From Adenanthera pavonina (lineage: Eukaryota > Streptophyta > Magnoliopsida > Fabales > Fabaceae), in contig JAIVEN010000011.1 of the NCBI GenBank assembly GCA_026686845.1, positions 27,514,501 to 27,578,500 on the forward strand: 64,000 bases of DNA, in the 5' to 3' direction. This document shows, piece after piece, positions 36,800 through 49,330 of this stretch. Each line of letters begins with the position of its first letter. The first letter of the stretch is position 1. A program made the position numbers and the translations under genes. A model generated the notes under the pieces. It was not told where the DNA came from, made no database searches, and was given only the letters and a program-made list of their open reading frames with translations.

Positions 36800-38320
36800 T
36801 CTTAGAAATGCTGGCTTCCCAAGAGAGAGATGAAGTGGGGAGTTTAAAATTTTTTTACAAAAACATAATTTAACAGTGAAAGCAAAAGTTTGCAAAAAAA
36901 ATAGAGTACGATGGATAAGAATATAAATGTAAGATAGAGTGAGAGAAGATTCAGAGATTTATCCTAATTTGGTCCAATCTACTTGACTTGCTCTAGTCCT
37001 TAAGTCACCATTTGAGATTTTTCATTATCTACAAGAATTGAATGGGCTCCTTGAAATGCCTCAGTATAATGCTTGTATTCTGTTCTAAGAACACTGAAAA
37101 TCACTCTCTAACACTTTTACAAATATTTTCCAAATCCCTTTGTGATTCCTCTCACAAACAATCTTTCTTCCAGATTAAAAAAAGATTTTATACAAGAATG
37201 ATTACTCTCTTAACTAGAGTATTTATGAAAGTTATAGCACACTAAATGTGGTGTGTAGGTGAAAAAGTTTTTATATAGAAATTTGACAGAGTTATTGCAA
37301 AGACAGACTTAAATTCGTTACCCACAACTTCAAATAAAATTCTATTTATAGATTTATAACTTAATTAATAATTAAACATAAGACATATACATTAGAAATG
37401 TTACCCAATGGTTACTCGGTAGAAATAGCCGTTCACCAACTACATTTAATACATCTAACATACCAAAATTTGAATTTTGGGATTCAATAGAAGAATTTCG
37501 CAGAAATATAATGCTAAGGGCTTTAATGTTGAATTTCAAAATTCGTCTATTACATTGTGACAGTTGAATTTTGAGTTTGCCAAAGTTAACCTATGTTAGT
37601 TCATACAAATTTTTATATTGGAAGTATGTCTGAAGAGTTTGAACAGTTATTTTAAGTTTTTACAAAACATTTGAAATTCGAATTTCAAAAGCTGAAATTC
37701 ATCTATCAGAGACATATTCAACATGGTGTAAAAATTCTTCTCTATGATATTCGAATGTTTAACTATAAAGTTCATCCGTCATAAGTATGCTCTAATGAGA
37801 CTCACTAATTCTCATTTTGAAATTTGCATTTTGAAATCCAAGGTTCATCTGTCAGAGGAGGTGACTCTGAACTCTGTTTGAATTTCACCAACATTCAAAT
37901 TTTGACTAAATTTCATATAAATTTTGTATACTTTCACTAACAATGCTTAGCTTGAAATTCAAATTTCATAACCGAAATTCGTCTATCAGAGATAAAAACT
38001 CTATAACTTCGAATTTCACTAAGCAAAATTTGAATTTTGTATAAAATAAGCATAAGTCAAACACAAAATTTGTCTGTTAATATTTTTCAATTTTAACATA
38101 TGCTAACATTTGATAACTTTGAAATAACACGTTTAAACATTGTGGTAACTTTAAATAAGTAATTTTCAAAGCTTTTTACCCAGTGTTTATAGTGAGAAAT
38201 TCGATAAACTAAATCTTCTCTTATTCTTCACTGGATTTCTTCACTTTCTTCATTAATACTCCTTTGATATTCTGTTTTCAAGTCTAATTGTTTGAAATAA
38301 TCAAAACTTCTGATTCAACA
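36800..38320 (-). repeat. 5' LTR of the Sirevirus element (copy A)
   Basis: 1521 bp, colinear with copy D. On the minus strand it starts TGTTGAATCAGAAG at 38320 and ends CTAAGA (expected CTAACA) at 36800, immediately before the PBS. By eye it differs from D at many positions, consistent with an old insertion. Confidence 0.85.
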
Positions 38321-38328
38321 ATGGTAAT

Positions 38329-39983
38329 TGTTAGTTAGGCTGACTTCTCAAGAGGGGGGGTGAATTGGAAAGATTAAAAATTTTCTGCACAAAGTGAGAA
38401 TGATGAAGAAATCAAGGTATAATGAAAAACAGAGTATAAAGCAATAAGCTAAAAGAAAAGAGATAGGGAGAAGAAAAACTCAGATATTTATCCTGGTTCG
38501 GTCTTTCCTCTTGACCTACGTCCAGTCCCCAAGTCACCACTTGAGATTTTTCACTATACTGCAAGAATTCAACGGGCTTCTTGCAAATGCCACTGTACAA
38601 CGTGTATGCTCTGTTTTCTAGAGCTCACTCAATCTCTTTCTGCACTCTAACTAAGTGCTTTACAATCTCTTGTGATATCTCCTCACAAGTAAATCTATCT
38701 TCCAGATGAAGATTAGATTGTTTACAAAGATGAAACTCTCTTGAATAGAGTGAATATGAAAGTTGAATAGCAAATATTGAAGTAAGAGGGTAAAAGTCTT
38801 TGAGTAGAAGATTTGGCAGAATTTCAGTATATACAAAGTTTGATTCGTTACCCACAACTTCAAATGATGTTGTATTTATAGATTTAGGTCCCAACTATTC
38901 GTTAGAGACAAAATCTATCCGTTGGGGAAGTTATCCAACGGTTACTCTGAAAAACTATCCGTTAACCAACCGCATTTAATGCTTCTGACATACTGAAATT
39001 CGAATTTCGGTTGGTCAACAGATGAATTTCGAAGGAACCGAAGGTTAAAGCTTCCAACGTTAAAACACCAAAGTTCGTCTATTCAAGAAGTGAAATTCGA
39101 ATTTTGAAACTTAGAAGATGTTTCCATGTTGTGACATACGAATTTTCAAGAAGAAAGTTTTTCTGTTAAGTGTGAACAGTATTTTCAATTTGCTACAATG
39201 CCCTCGAAATTCGAATTTTGGAACCCCAAAATTCGTCTGTCCGCAGTAGGCTCAAAAGACACAGCAGTTCATTTATTTTGAAATTTGAATTTTCAAATAG
39301 TGAAGTTCGTCTGTCAGAGAGACCACTTCTCAGACTTACTTCAACATTCGAATTTGTAAACACTGTCTTTCGTATGTCATTATGTCATTTCAACAGACTC
39401 ACAACTTTAGCTTCTGAAATTCGAATTTCCATGTTCAAAGTTCGTCTGTCAGTGAGCAGTTTTGAAACTCAATACAATCTTGATTTTAGATGAACTTTAA
39501 CATTGTTTCAGACGAATTTCTCCAGTTTTCATAAATTTTATTTTGTCTGAAATTCGAATGTTCAAAACCCAAAGTTCCTCTGTTGCTCAACAGCTTCTTT
39601 CAGACGCTTATGAAAATTTGAATTTTGTAAAATCAAAATTCATCTATTAGAGAGGTAGCTCTTCAGACTTATTAAGTTTTAGCTCAAAATTCGAATTTCC
39701 AAAGACAAAGTTCGAATTTTCACTATGACAGTTCAATATAATCTTTTTAAACTTCGTCTGTTGATGGGTATTTTTCAAATATTTCATTATTTAACATAAA
39801 ATCAAGTTTTTAAAACACCTTTTCATCAAATCAAAGTCTTTTACCCATAACAAAAGATCCTACAACAATCCTAGCAATGATTACTCAGATTTTCTTCATT
39901 TGAGACACTTTGAGTTCCTTTGATATCTTCAATCCAAGCTCTTGAGAGTTGATTTGGAATCATCAAAACTTCTTGATTCAACA
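38329..39983 (-). mobile_element. Solo LTR B, TSD GTAAT
   Basis: It starts TGTTAGTTAGGCTGACTTCTC and ends CTTGATTCAACA on the plus strand. TSDs GTAAT lie at 38324-38328 and 39984-39988. Length is 1655 bp. It inserted three bases from the end of the Sirevirus TSD, so the two elements are almost back to back. It carries the TTCGAA/TTCGTCTGTC motif array at about 38990-39760. Confidence 0.87.
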
Positions 39984-39988
39984 GTAAT

Positions 39989-40481
39989 AAGATTTAGTAA
40001 ATTTCAATGATTAAACCACTTCAAGACCTAAATGAAAACAAAATATACCTTATAGCTAGGTCTTAAAAAATTAAACTCCACTTTCACTTGGTTATTCTAT
40101 TTTTGGCATGCTCTTTTCTGATTTTCAATTCTTAGAGCATCCTTTCTCTTCTTCCTCTTTGAGTGAGATATGATAATGGTTTTCTTTTCTTTATTCCAAT
40201 GCTCAATCTTTCTTCTTGGAAAATCTTACATTTAGTGTATTACACTTACAAACCAAGCAGTTAGTCCAATTTATATATCCAACTTATATTATAAAATATA
40301 AAAGTACAGTGAATATATTAATACATAACATGATATATGCATTATAAACACAATTAAACATATGCTAATGCATATTTTACTTCTTTTGGGAACAAAATAT
40401 ATGTTAGATAAATATGATGCATTTGTTTCTTATTATTCTACATTTGTCATCATAAAAACTTATATTATATTAAATCTTACA
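39989..40481 (-). mobile_element. Family-2 LTR (copy E), proximal part
   Basis: It continues LTR E after the nested insertions. The GAAAACAAAATATA block and everything rightward match solo LTR F (30745-31189). It ends TTAAATCTTACA at 40481, the minus-strand start of the LTR. Confidence 0.75.
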
Positions 40482-40930
40482 ATCTCTCCCTTTTTTATGA
40501 TGACAAATCACTAATGAAAAATATGTTTAATAAATGATTAATACTTATAATACAGTTTATCTCAATTATTTCTAGATTAAGCACATACATATTTTTCACA
40601 CAATTTCTCCCCCTATTTAACATCAACAAAAAGATTTGAAGAAAAATTCTCCCACAATTCTTCTCGCCCTATTTGTGAGGTTATACCAGTAAGCATAAAT
40701 ATCTAGTGTTGTTTCAAGTGCACACAAAAGCACAAGCTAAAATACAAATCATTATCAAAATTTATTATGTAATGTATGTTCAAATTATACCAATTAGTTA
40801 CTGGTATCAAAACTAGTATCAATTGTTGCTTGAAACTTTTATGATACTAAATGTTATGATACTTTTTGTTAATATAATTATGATATGCACACATCACAAG
40901 AGGTATCTCGGAGTTGAAGAATTATTATCT
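40482..40930 (-). mobile_element. Residual internal end of the family-2 element, with PPT
   Basis: Directly right of LTR E, the minus strand reads AAAAAAGGGAGAG (40484-40497) after a TTTGTCATCATA context, i.e. a polypurine tract. Further right is a second TCTCCCCCTATTTAACATCAAC tract typical of Copia 3' internal regions. No pol ORF follows, so the element is truncated here. Confidence 0.55.
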
Positions 40931-43466
40931 TCTTCCATTATGATCAATGAGAGATGTTGAAACATCATTTATTCTATTTAGCAAGTTAAGACCAATCAAC
41001 AAAACTTTTCACAATAAAACGAGGTAAGTTACAGAAAATACTCCCTTTCAAACAATGCATTTCATATGATAAAACTAAGAAAATACAATGTATCAAATAA
41101 GCATATTTATAGAAAAGCACATGATATAGATATTCAAGCATTATAATTGAAAATTTTCTTTTAAATAAAAAGGAGTTTTTAAAAACCTTCACATGGAAAA
41201 ATGGGAGTGATCCTCTTTACCTTAATTTAGGTAATCTAAATTACTCAGGTGACCTTCATCCTTGCGACCAAACACGCCAACTTAGATAATGTAATTAGGA
41301 TCACTTTTACATATCCTTTATGTGAATGAATCAAACAGATTGTAAATGAAATAATGTTAGTTTGAAGTTTGGGTCAAATGACCTGATGCAACAAGATGCA
41401 GTCAGTTAAAAAAAAAAATGGTGGAAACTTATTGATCTAAATGAATTAAAAATCCACACAGTGCATTTGAATCCAAATCCCTTAAGATTGTGCAATAGAA
41501 AATAATTGAACGTTTAATATTACAAATATCTTGAAACCCTGAGAATAAAATTGAAAGTTAAAATAAAATAAAAAAGATATTTTATTTTGTATCAAATAAA
41601 CATATTATCATAAAAATATCAGGAAAAATAAATAAATAAATTGCACCATCTGAATCAAATCTATACTTTTTTGTTGACCTGTCATCATATCAAATCTTTT
41701 TTTTTTTTGGGTTAACAAATCAATTCTATATTTAAACCATTCAGATTCGGCATAACTAATAAGCCCGATCATTGACAAGTCATATCAAATTTTCAGTTTT
41801 CACATAAATAATAATCTTAACTATAATGCAGAGATGATGATTCGAATATAGGATAGAATGCATATATGATACATTGATACCATCATTCTTTAAAAAAATA
41901 TAGAATATAATATTTCTAAAATATGTATTTATATATTAATGAAAAAAAATCATAAAACACACTAAAAATATAATTGCAATTAAAAAAATCCAAATCAAGA
42001 GTATTTATAGTCCTATCAAACAAAAGGATAAAACCATTGCTACCAGAAAATTTCAGTAACATAACCATGTTTTTACTACTATTAATGCTGCCAGCTAATT
42101 GGAACAATATCAGTCCCATATCCTCCCTGGCCATCATCTATATGTGAAGAGGACAACTTTTATATCTAGCTCATTAGGAGATAGTTGCCATTTCCAAAAC
42201 TCTAGCATGATCAAAGTTATCTCCCAGATCCCACCAGAAGTATTAGATATGTATCAAAATTTAAAAAAAAAATTCTAAGAAATAAAAATTAGACAATTTT
42301 CTCATACATAATCAAGAAGTAGTAGTGCATATTAGCACTACTAGAAAAGCATCTAACATACTGATAAATCAAGTGATTTGAAATATCGATACTTTATAGT
42401 CTTAAAATGATATAATATTTATTATTTAGGCATTAGAAACGTGTTGTATTTACGTTAAACAATTTCATATTTGATCAATTCTTTTGTTTTCTCTATAATT
42501 TAAGTTAAATAAATAATCAATATCAATTAATATAAAATATAAAATAAAATCTACGAAAAACTGCAATGTGGACATTTTAGATTCTGTGCAATGTATACAA
42601 ACCTAGTTAGTTGAATATAAATGTATTTTCTAAGATGGTACACTGCATGTTTTTAAAGTATAAAATATATTCCTCAATTAGCTAAAGTATACATTACCAT
42701 AGCAATCCAATAAAATTTAGAATGTAGTGTCATAAAAAGCTTAGTTTAAGCAAGAAATGTACCGATACGGGAGTCTCATAAATTCTACATTGATGAGAAT
42801 TGCATGTGTGAGTATATATGTTAGGAGAAATGAGCTATAGACTGTCATCTACAATAGATAATTTATTCAATCCCATAAATCCAATTAGCAAAAAAAAAAA
42901 AAAGTAAATAAAAAATAAATAAAAGTAAGTGTAGCAAATGACTCTTGCAAGGTATCACTTATCCATTTTTGCAAGTTTTAGGAAACCACAAAGTTGCAGA
43001 TGAATATCAGGCTAGAAAAATAGTAAAAAAAAAAAAATCAATATTAATTTCATTACCAATATAAAGTGACACGTTTTCCATACATGAATCAACTATCAAT
43101 TTTTTAAGTGCCAAGATTTTGTACATTCTAGCTTAAAATATTTTCTTCAGTGAACTAGCGAGATTGAAATTTGAAAATTAGGCCGAGAAAAGAATTGTAG
43201 CTCAATATGAGCAACATTTTATGAAGAGTCAAGGCAACAAATATGAACAGACTGGCAATCTAAATGAACAATAAATACTTGGTTAACTATATAAACAATT
43301 TGACAAAAAATTTAAACTAAAGAATATCATGATTTTGATTTACTTTCTACAGAGACCTAATCAAAGTGGAAGTCCCAGGCACAATCAAACTTGCAGTCCC
43401 AGAAACAATAATGAAAATCATTTAACCATGTTGGCTCATACTTCAAATCCACATGTGGGTCTGCCA
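40931..43466. other. Intergenic, AT-rich, no gene recognised
   Basis: Short open frames only, with no domain recognised. Several A-runs occur. The right end should hold the 3' UTR of ATG4. Confidence 0.5.
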
Positions 43467-46400
43467 TTATAGGAGCTGCCAGTCATCCTCATGGGCACAG
43501 CCACCAGCATCATTCACAGGCTCCGTGTCAACGGAATCATCATCATAGGATCTACCACTATCAACCGACACGTCATCACCGGTGACTTGTCTTGAGGAGC
43601 GTCGTGACAGAGCTACAGTGAACAATGGTGCACCATTTGATTCATCAGCCAGATTGGAAGCCCGGAAACAGAAATCATCAAAATCATCTGGTATTCACCA
43701 TTGACAAGAAGAAAGAATGGTAAAAAATAGGTTAGATATTAGCAATAGCATAAGAACCCTTGAGATTAAGGTAAAGTCCCAAGAAAAAGGAAAAAAAAAG
43801 CCAAAGCAGACAGAAAACCTTTGTCTCGGCAGTAAAATCCAATGGCCAGGGATGGGTCAATTGAATCTAGTGGTATGTGCTTAATGCCACTATGAGGAAT
43901 TTAAATGTTAGAGATAGAATACAAATTGTGGAAAAAAAAAACAAATATAAATACTGATTGCAGGCCTACTTGCAGTGGTACGATGAAGTATTGACCTCCT
44001 GATTGTCCCCGTTGATATTCACAACCTGACAACCAAAGCATACAAGGTGAGATGTGAAAGCAAAAACAAAGCCAACAAGCAGTATGATCAAAGATATGCA
44101 GCAGTAGGATTGCCAATCAGCAACGATTAGATCATTTTTCCATGCCACATCAACAATGTTGTGGCACCAGTACCACCACTGGAACACTAATAACGAGGTG
44201 ACACTGTACACTTTGTGGTGGACTTAGTTTTCTTAAACCTGCAGCAACTCTAGCACATTGAATATGTTTAACTAACCCAACCACACGGTGCTCACAGCAT
44301 TAACTGTGAATCTGCTCAAGCTAAATACCCGAGTTGCTGAGAGAGGAATAATGTTCAAGCATTGAAGAAACAGTGGCTGGAATGAAGAAAACAATAAAAT
44401 GATTACCTAGGCTCTAAAGTAAGCAGGAAAAAGAAGATAAATCAGAAGGTACAGAGTTTGCCATTGATCTTTTGCATGCTCGTTATCTTTTTCTGTCCAC
44501 CATGCCAATGCGTATGTTTCTAAAGATGAAGCAACTGCATTTTTCGACCTTTTGAAGTTTCTATAGAGTATAAGAAAGACATGAAACATATCCAGATTGC
44601 AAAGCCCAAATTTAGCTTTATTTTAACTATTTTTTCTGTGACATTATATTCTATTTTTTCCCTTTTTCTATATCTGAGGCATATCAAAGAAGATGCAGCA
44701 ATGTAGGGGACAAACAGGTAAGTGCAGAATTAACACTGAAGCCCACCATCATAATAAGCCAAATCCTATGAGAACAGATATTATCCATGTGAGTTTTTGG
44801 TGGGTTTTCATGTGAAACAGAATTCATTAATTGGTCAAATAGCGTTGGTCCATATTCATTCATACACAATTTACAGTAGTTGAATGTTTAATATGATCTA
44901 ATATGATGTAGCTGTGGTGCAGCTACACTTGTTATGGACCACCAAGAGAACTACTAGCTATATGCCCAGACAATGATCTTGGTTAGCATTCAGCTAATCC
45001 ATTTTCCTAGAAAACAAAAAACAGGCATCACATATAAACCACCTTCACTTGGGCATCTCTAAAAATTTTACTGAATTGCATGATTCAAAACAAAAATGAT
45101 TTTAAAATAACCAGTTTAAAAGGTTGCAATCATCATTTCTCAGCCATTAAATTTTTCAATGGCTGGGATTGCCACTTGGTGTATTGACACCAAAGAATCT
45201 CACAAGATTGAATTTTTCCCATCTACCCTGCATCCAATGTTTTTATCGGTGTTTTCTCACTTGAGTTCATTTTTGTACCTTCTTTTTAATAGTGGTTTAT
45301 CTCAGGGCTCTATGTTGGTATGTGTGGGGAGGGGCAAGTGCCTTAAAAAAATTCTCCCCATTCCTGTTTACACCAAAAACTAGATAAAGAGACAAGTGGG
45401 AGTACTAGCTTGTTAACCTAAGTGTTAAAAAGATTTTTCAGCTCAAATTTTAAAATAATAAATCAATCCATTGGTTCAGCACAATTTCAAATTCAGAATG
45501 AATTCAAGCAAGCAGAATTGCCAGAATCATGTGGCATAATTAAGACCACTGATCAGTGGGAACCATTCCATCTGAGTCATTATGTTAGATGCACCAAAAA
45601 TGCCCATAAACAATATCATTAAAAAGTTAAAGTCAAGAAGGAATGGCAGTCTCAGTTCAATTTGAGATGGCAATCTTGCTAAAAATTGTTTACCATTACA
45701 GATACAGAACACTTAGTTACGTAAACAAAGACTTGGTATCTAAGGTTCTGAACTACATTATTATCATTATTAAGTCATAAAATAATCATAATAAATGCAT
45801 TTGAACAAAATATACCTGACACCTGATTTCATCAATGAAAACTTGTGCATATGCACATGCAAATCACAAGCATTTATTGAGATAAAATTCAGAACAATTC
45901 CAAATCTATGTCATTCTAAGATCCTGGAAGTGGCGTCTATAGATACCAGTACTCTGAAGGAAAGCACTAGAGATGCAGAAAATAGGAAAAAAAAAATAAT
46001 GACATTCTAATAATACTAATAAATTTTTTTTTTGGAGATAACTCTGAAGGTCAATTAAAATTTCCTCTTTGCAATTTCATTAACTGAGATATCAAGAAGG
46101 GGGATAAGCAAGCAGCAATATAAACATAAACATTCAGTATATATAGTCAATTAATAAAAAATATAATCCATAGAGTAACAAGTTCCACAATCTCAGTGCC
46201 ATACCTGCTGAACATCATGTGGATCAAGGTAGAATGCCTTTTCATTCTGAACACCTATAATATATGTTGAAGCACCTGGTTTCCCCCCCAAGATTCCAAG
46301 GCTCTGGGGAAATGTAAATGTTGACTGCAATAATGGAATATACCTGGTAATAATTTACAAATTCAACTTGTCAGCAATTGGACTTATAAGATATAATCTC

Positions 46401-48536
46401 ATTTAAACTTAAAATTAACATAACAATCAACCAACATGTGATAGATGGTTTTTGACCATGAATCCTAATTATTATCTCTTTTCACTCATGGGTAAGGTAA
46501 AGGAACCATCCATTATGTCACATATGAATGCAAAAAATATCTATCAACCCCAAACTGCAAGTTTGAAGAAAAATACTACAATTTCTATAAGGATATGTTT
46601 GATTGGCCATAAGAAGCGAAGGGAGAGGAAGTGCAGAAAAAATGAGGCAATTTTTTAGGCAATATCTGGTCCGTATGGTCAGTTTCTAAGCCTTCTTATT
46701 ATTTTTTCTTCAGTAGGGGAACGTGGTTCATTTCTCATCACATTCTCATTCCCTTTTCCCTTCCATCATAAAGATTCTACGTACCAAACATACCCTATCT
46801 ATGGAGGAGTTCTATGAGTGATTCAACATGCATAAGAGGAAAACCGGAGATATAAAGGGAATGGGGTGAATGGAGAATAATATATAGCTGTTCACAATTT
46901 CAAAGCAAACTCAATTGTAGAAACTTATGAAAGTTTTTTGTCCTAGATTGTATTATTTTTATAAAGAAGATAAATGAATCATTTTTATATGATGGTCCCT
47001 TCTAATGTCTCTAGAAACCACAACAACCAAACACCCCCCCCCCCCGCCCCGGGGAAAAAAAAAAATAAAAAACTATTAAATGGGCCAAGCCAAATGAAAA
47101 TCAATCATACAGAACAATATGAACTTGTTTACACACCTAGGATTGACCTTATCAAGTCCAAGAACCAAAGGAACCAGTAAGAGCAGAGGTGTCCAAGCAA
47201 CATGGCCCTTTGAAAACTCAGAACAACATTTGGCAGCATCTTCAACGCAGACAACAGGTGCTCCACCCCGTTCCCCATCTTCATCTCCAGAAACAACATA
47301 TATAGCCATAGGAAGTGGCTGTTCTTCAGGGTCATTTGTATCCCTTTGACTACGGGATAGAACTTCCCATGTATGACACATGGCATATGGGCCCACCCAT
47401 GACCCCACAGCAAGGCCGTAACCTTTTCCAGCATCAAGAAGATTATGAATAGAAAAAGAAGATGATTCAGAATCACCAAAAAGTCGCAAAATGTTGATGT
47501 ATTCTTGATCTAGAGGCTGCATGTCAGGAAAACACTACAATGAGCCTATGCAGAATCAATGTAATTGATATAGCAAGATTAATTACCAGAGACCAGAGGA
47601 CAAGGGAATTTAAATAAATAAAATTAAATTAAATATCAAACTAAAAAATGAAATATGGATGAATGAAAAAAAGTAAAATTAGTGAAATGCCAAATTGCAT
47701 GTAAATCACCTGACCTTTTGCGAAGGTTTTCTCCATGATCTACCTAATTTATGAAAAAGTAATGCCTGGGCACAAGGAAACCACACTAATAGCATTAGTG
47801 TAAAATATTAAATGATGACTATCACAAGGAACCAAGTGAAAGTCACTTAGACTTAAATGGTCATTGAAAAGAAAATAGTACATACCTGAGCCACAAGCAT
47901 CTGACTGCTTCGAATCATACATCCCCAATTTACATCACTAGTATACTTTGAATCTCGGATAGAATCAAAACCTATAGGCAAGCATGAATCTTAGAATTTG
48001 TTAGGAATGTTCCAGTCAACTATTACCTGTAATCTGAAAAAATTCCCAAAAATTGGAGGTACCACACCTTTCCGGTATGTCATTAAAATTTTTGATGTAA
48101 AATCTTGTTCAAATGCTGCAAATCCATTGCTAGTATCTACATTCCCAGATGACTCATGCTGTGAGATTTTATGGCAGACACCTAGGAGCCATATATCACC
48201 ATCTGAGGCTGAAATATCAGTCCTGCTTGACCCTAGTACACGCTCATGAAATCTCCTCATTGAGCCAACAGTAACAACTTTCCTCACGGCAGCTGCCCAC
48301 CCACTATGTCTAGAATGAACTGCTTTCTTGTCAGAAGCTGATGACTCACTATATGTTTCAAAGACTGAAAAAGCAGATGAAAAGAAGCTTGACCATAAGG
48401 AAGCCTTGGGAAACTTACTGTCGGTAGACCCTGCTTGTGAACAAGCAGGCCCCTGATTATTATCCAAAGTCTCTGTTGAACTTTTAGAAGAACATTTAAC
48501 AGCGGCAATCTTCTCACAAATACCCTTCATTACCAT
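43467..48536 (-). CDS. ATG4: ATG4 cysteine protease (autophagy), 8 coding exons
   Basis: Coding exons on the minus strand: 48536-48068, 47971-47886, 47765-47715, 47516-47137, 46343-46205, 44025-43970, 43889-43819, 43687-43467. All introns are GT-AG and the phases close to 490 residues. It is recognised as plant ATG4, the cytosolic protease that trims the ATG8 precursor to expose its C-terminal Gly and later delipidates ATG8-PE. Visible landmarks are the Ser-rich N-terminus, the plant-typical SGWAAAVRKVV and GSMRRFHERVLG blocks, and DIWLLGVCHKI. The catalytic Cys174 is in NWGCMIRSSQM, and Asp352/His354 are in FYLDPHDVQQ. The protein ends in an acidic tail, EDDWQLL. The start is the first ATG in frame; a second ATG two codons on (48530) matches the usual plant N-terminus better. 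No lesions. The last large intron (46204-44026) is 2.2 kb. Confidence 0.95.
47034..47054. repeat. C12-G-C4-G4 homopolymer tract in an ATG4 intron
   Basis: On the transcribed minus strand this is a G-rich tract about 85 bases after the donor of exon 4 (47137). A-runs adjoin it. Confidence 0.85.
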
Positions 48537-48691
48537 TATGAAGCCACAAAGAAGCAATTTGGCTTCATAGAAGCAAACCAAAGTAGTGCTAATATCTGCC
48601 AGTAAAGAGGTACAACTATGAAACAAAGTCCTGGCTCCAGAAACATATGCCCATAACTATAGACCGATAATCTAAAAGCATAAGGAAACAT
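48535..48691 (-). other. Possible uORF of ATG4 overlapping the main start
   Basis: If the 48691 acceptor is used, a 51-codon frame opens at its ATG; an internal ATG at 48646 serves for the other acceptor. Both end at TAA (48538-48536), whose last A is the A of the main ATG (TAATG). The stop-start overlap is seen directly; translation is inference. Confidence 0.45.
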
Positions 48692-49330
48692 CTAAGAACA
48701 AAAACAAAACTTTCTTATCAGCTAAATCAGAAGACACTATGAGCTGCACTTACAACTACATCAAATAGGCATTAGGAGCCACGCAATGCGGGAAAAGTGT
48801 AAAAGGTCAAAGAGGTCTTCCTGCCTGACATAGCCATAATAAGTAAACATAATAATAAAGCAAAAAAGATAAGACCAATAAGAAAACTTTATTCCCATTA
48901 TAATGGATTAACTAATAATATCATCCAACAATAATCCTGCATCGCCACAATTCTTCTCAAACCTAGTCCCCTGTTGCAGATCCATTTTATAAAGAACAGA
49001 ACCATATTACCCATTAAATAAAATCAAGGCCCCGAATTCATCGAATGGCATACTGTAAACATCAGAATTTCACTAGACAAACAACATAAACTGTGCAACT
49101 ATATCGAAATTCAGGGAAAAAAAACACTTATAAGGTAACAATAACAAAATCACCTAGTGTTTACGTAAGGACCTCATAAGGAAATCTGCAAAAGCGGACC
49201 CAAATCAAACGTTTCTAAGACAAACGAAACAATTCCGGGGTACAATTAAAAACGACAAAATTCAGAAAAAGATAAATTTCAAGGGGAAATACAGACAATC
49301 AAACTGAAAATCGTAGCGGAAGAGACTCAC

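Larger units (their letters stand above)
22190..38325 (-). mobile_element. Full-length degenerate Sirevirus-type Ty1/Copia retrotransposon with nested insertions, TSD ATGGT
   Basis: Two LTRs bound it (3' LTR 22195-25469, 5' LTR 36800-38320), with perfect TSDs ATGGT at 22190-22194 and 38321-38325. In minus-strand order it contains a PBS, gag with zinc knuckle, a protease/gag-pre-integrase segment, integrase, RT, RNase H, an env-like ORF and a PPT. The Copia order (integrase before RT), a PBS matching initiator tRNA-Met, a PPT within a TTTGTCATCACCAAAAGGGGGAG-type context, and a third ORF after RNase H are characteristic of Sireviruses. Removing solo LTRs G, F and C leaves about 11.0 kb, a normal Sirevirus size. 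All ORFs carry stops or frameshifts, so the copy cannot transpose on its own. Confidence 0.88.

Noticed and set aside
38990..39760. Repeated TTCGTCTGTCAG units as a CRISPR-like array
   Set aside because: Units and spacing are irregular, the genome is a plant and the array is confined to LTRs.
38990..39760. TTCGAATTTC motifs as heat-shock elements
   Set aside because: Canonical elements need GAA/TTC blocks with two-base gaps; the gaps here are zero or one.
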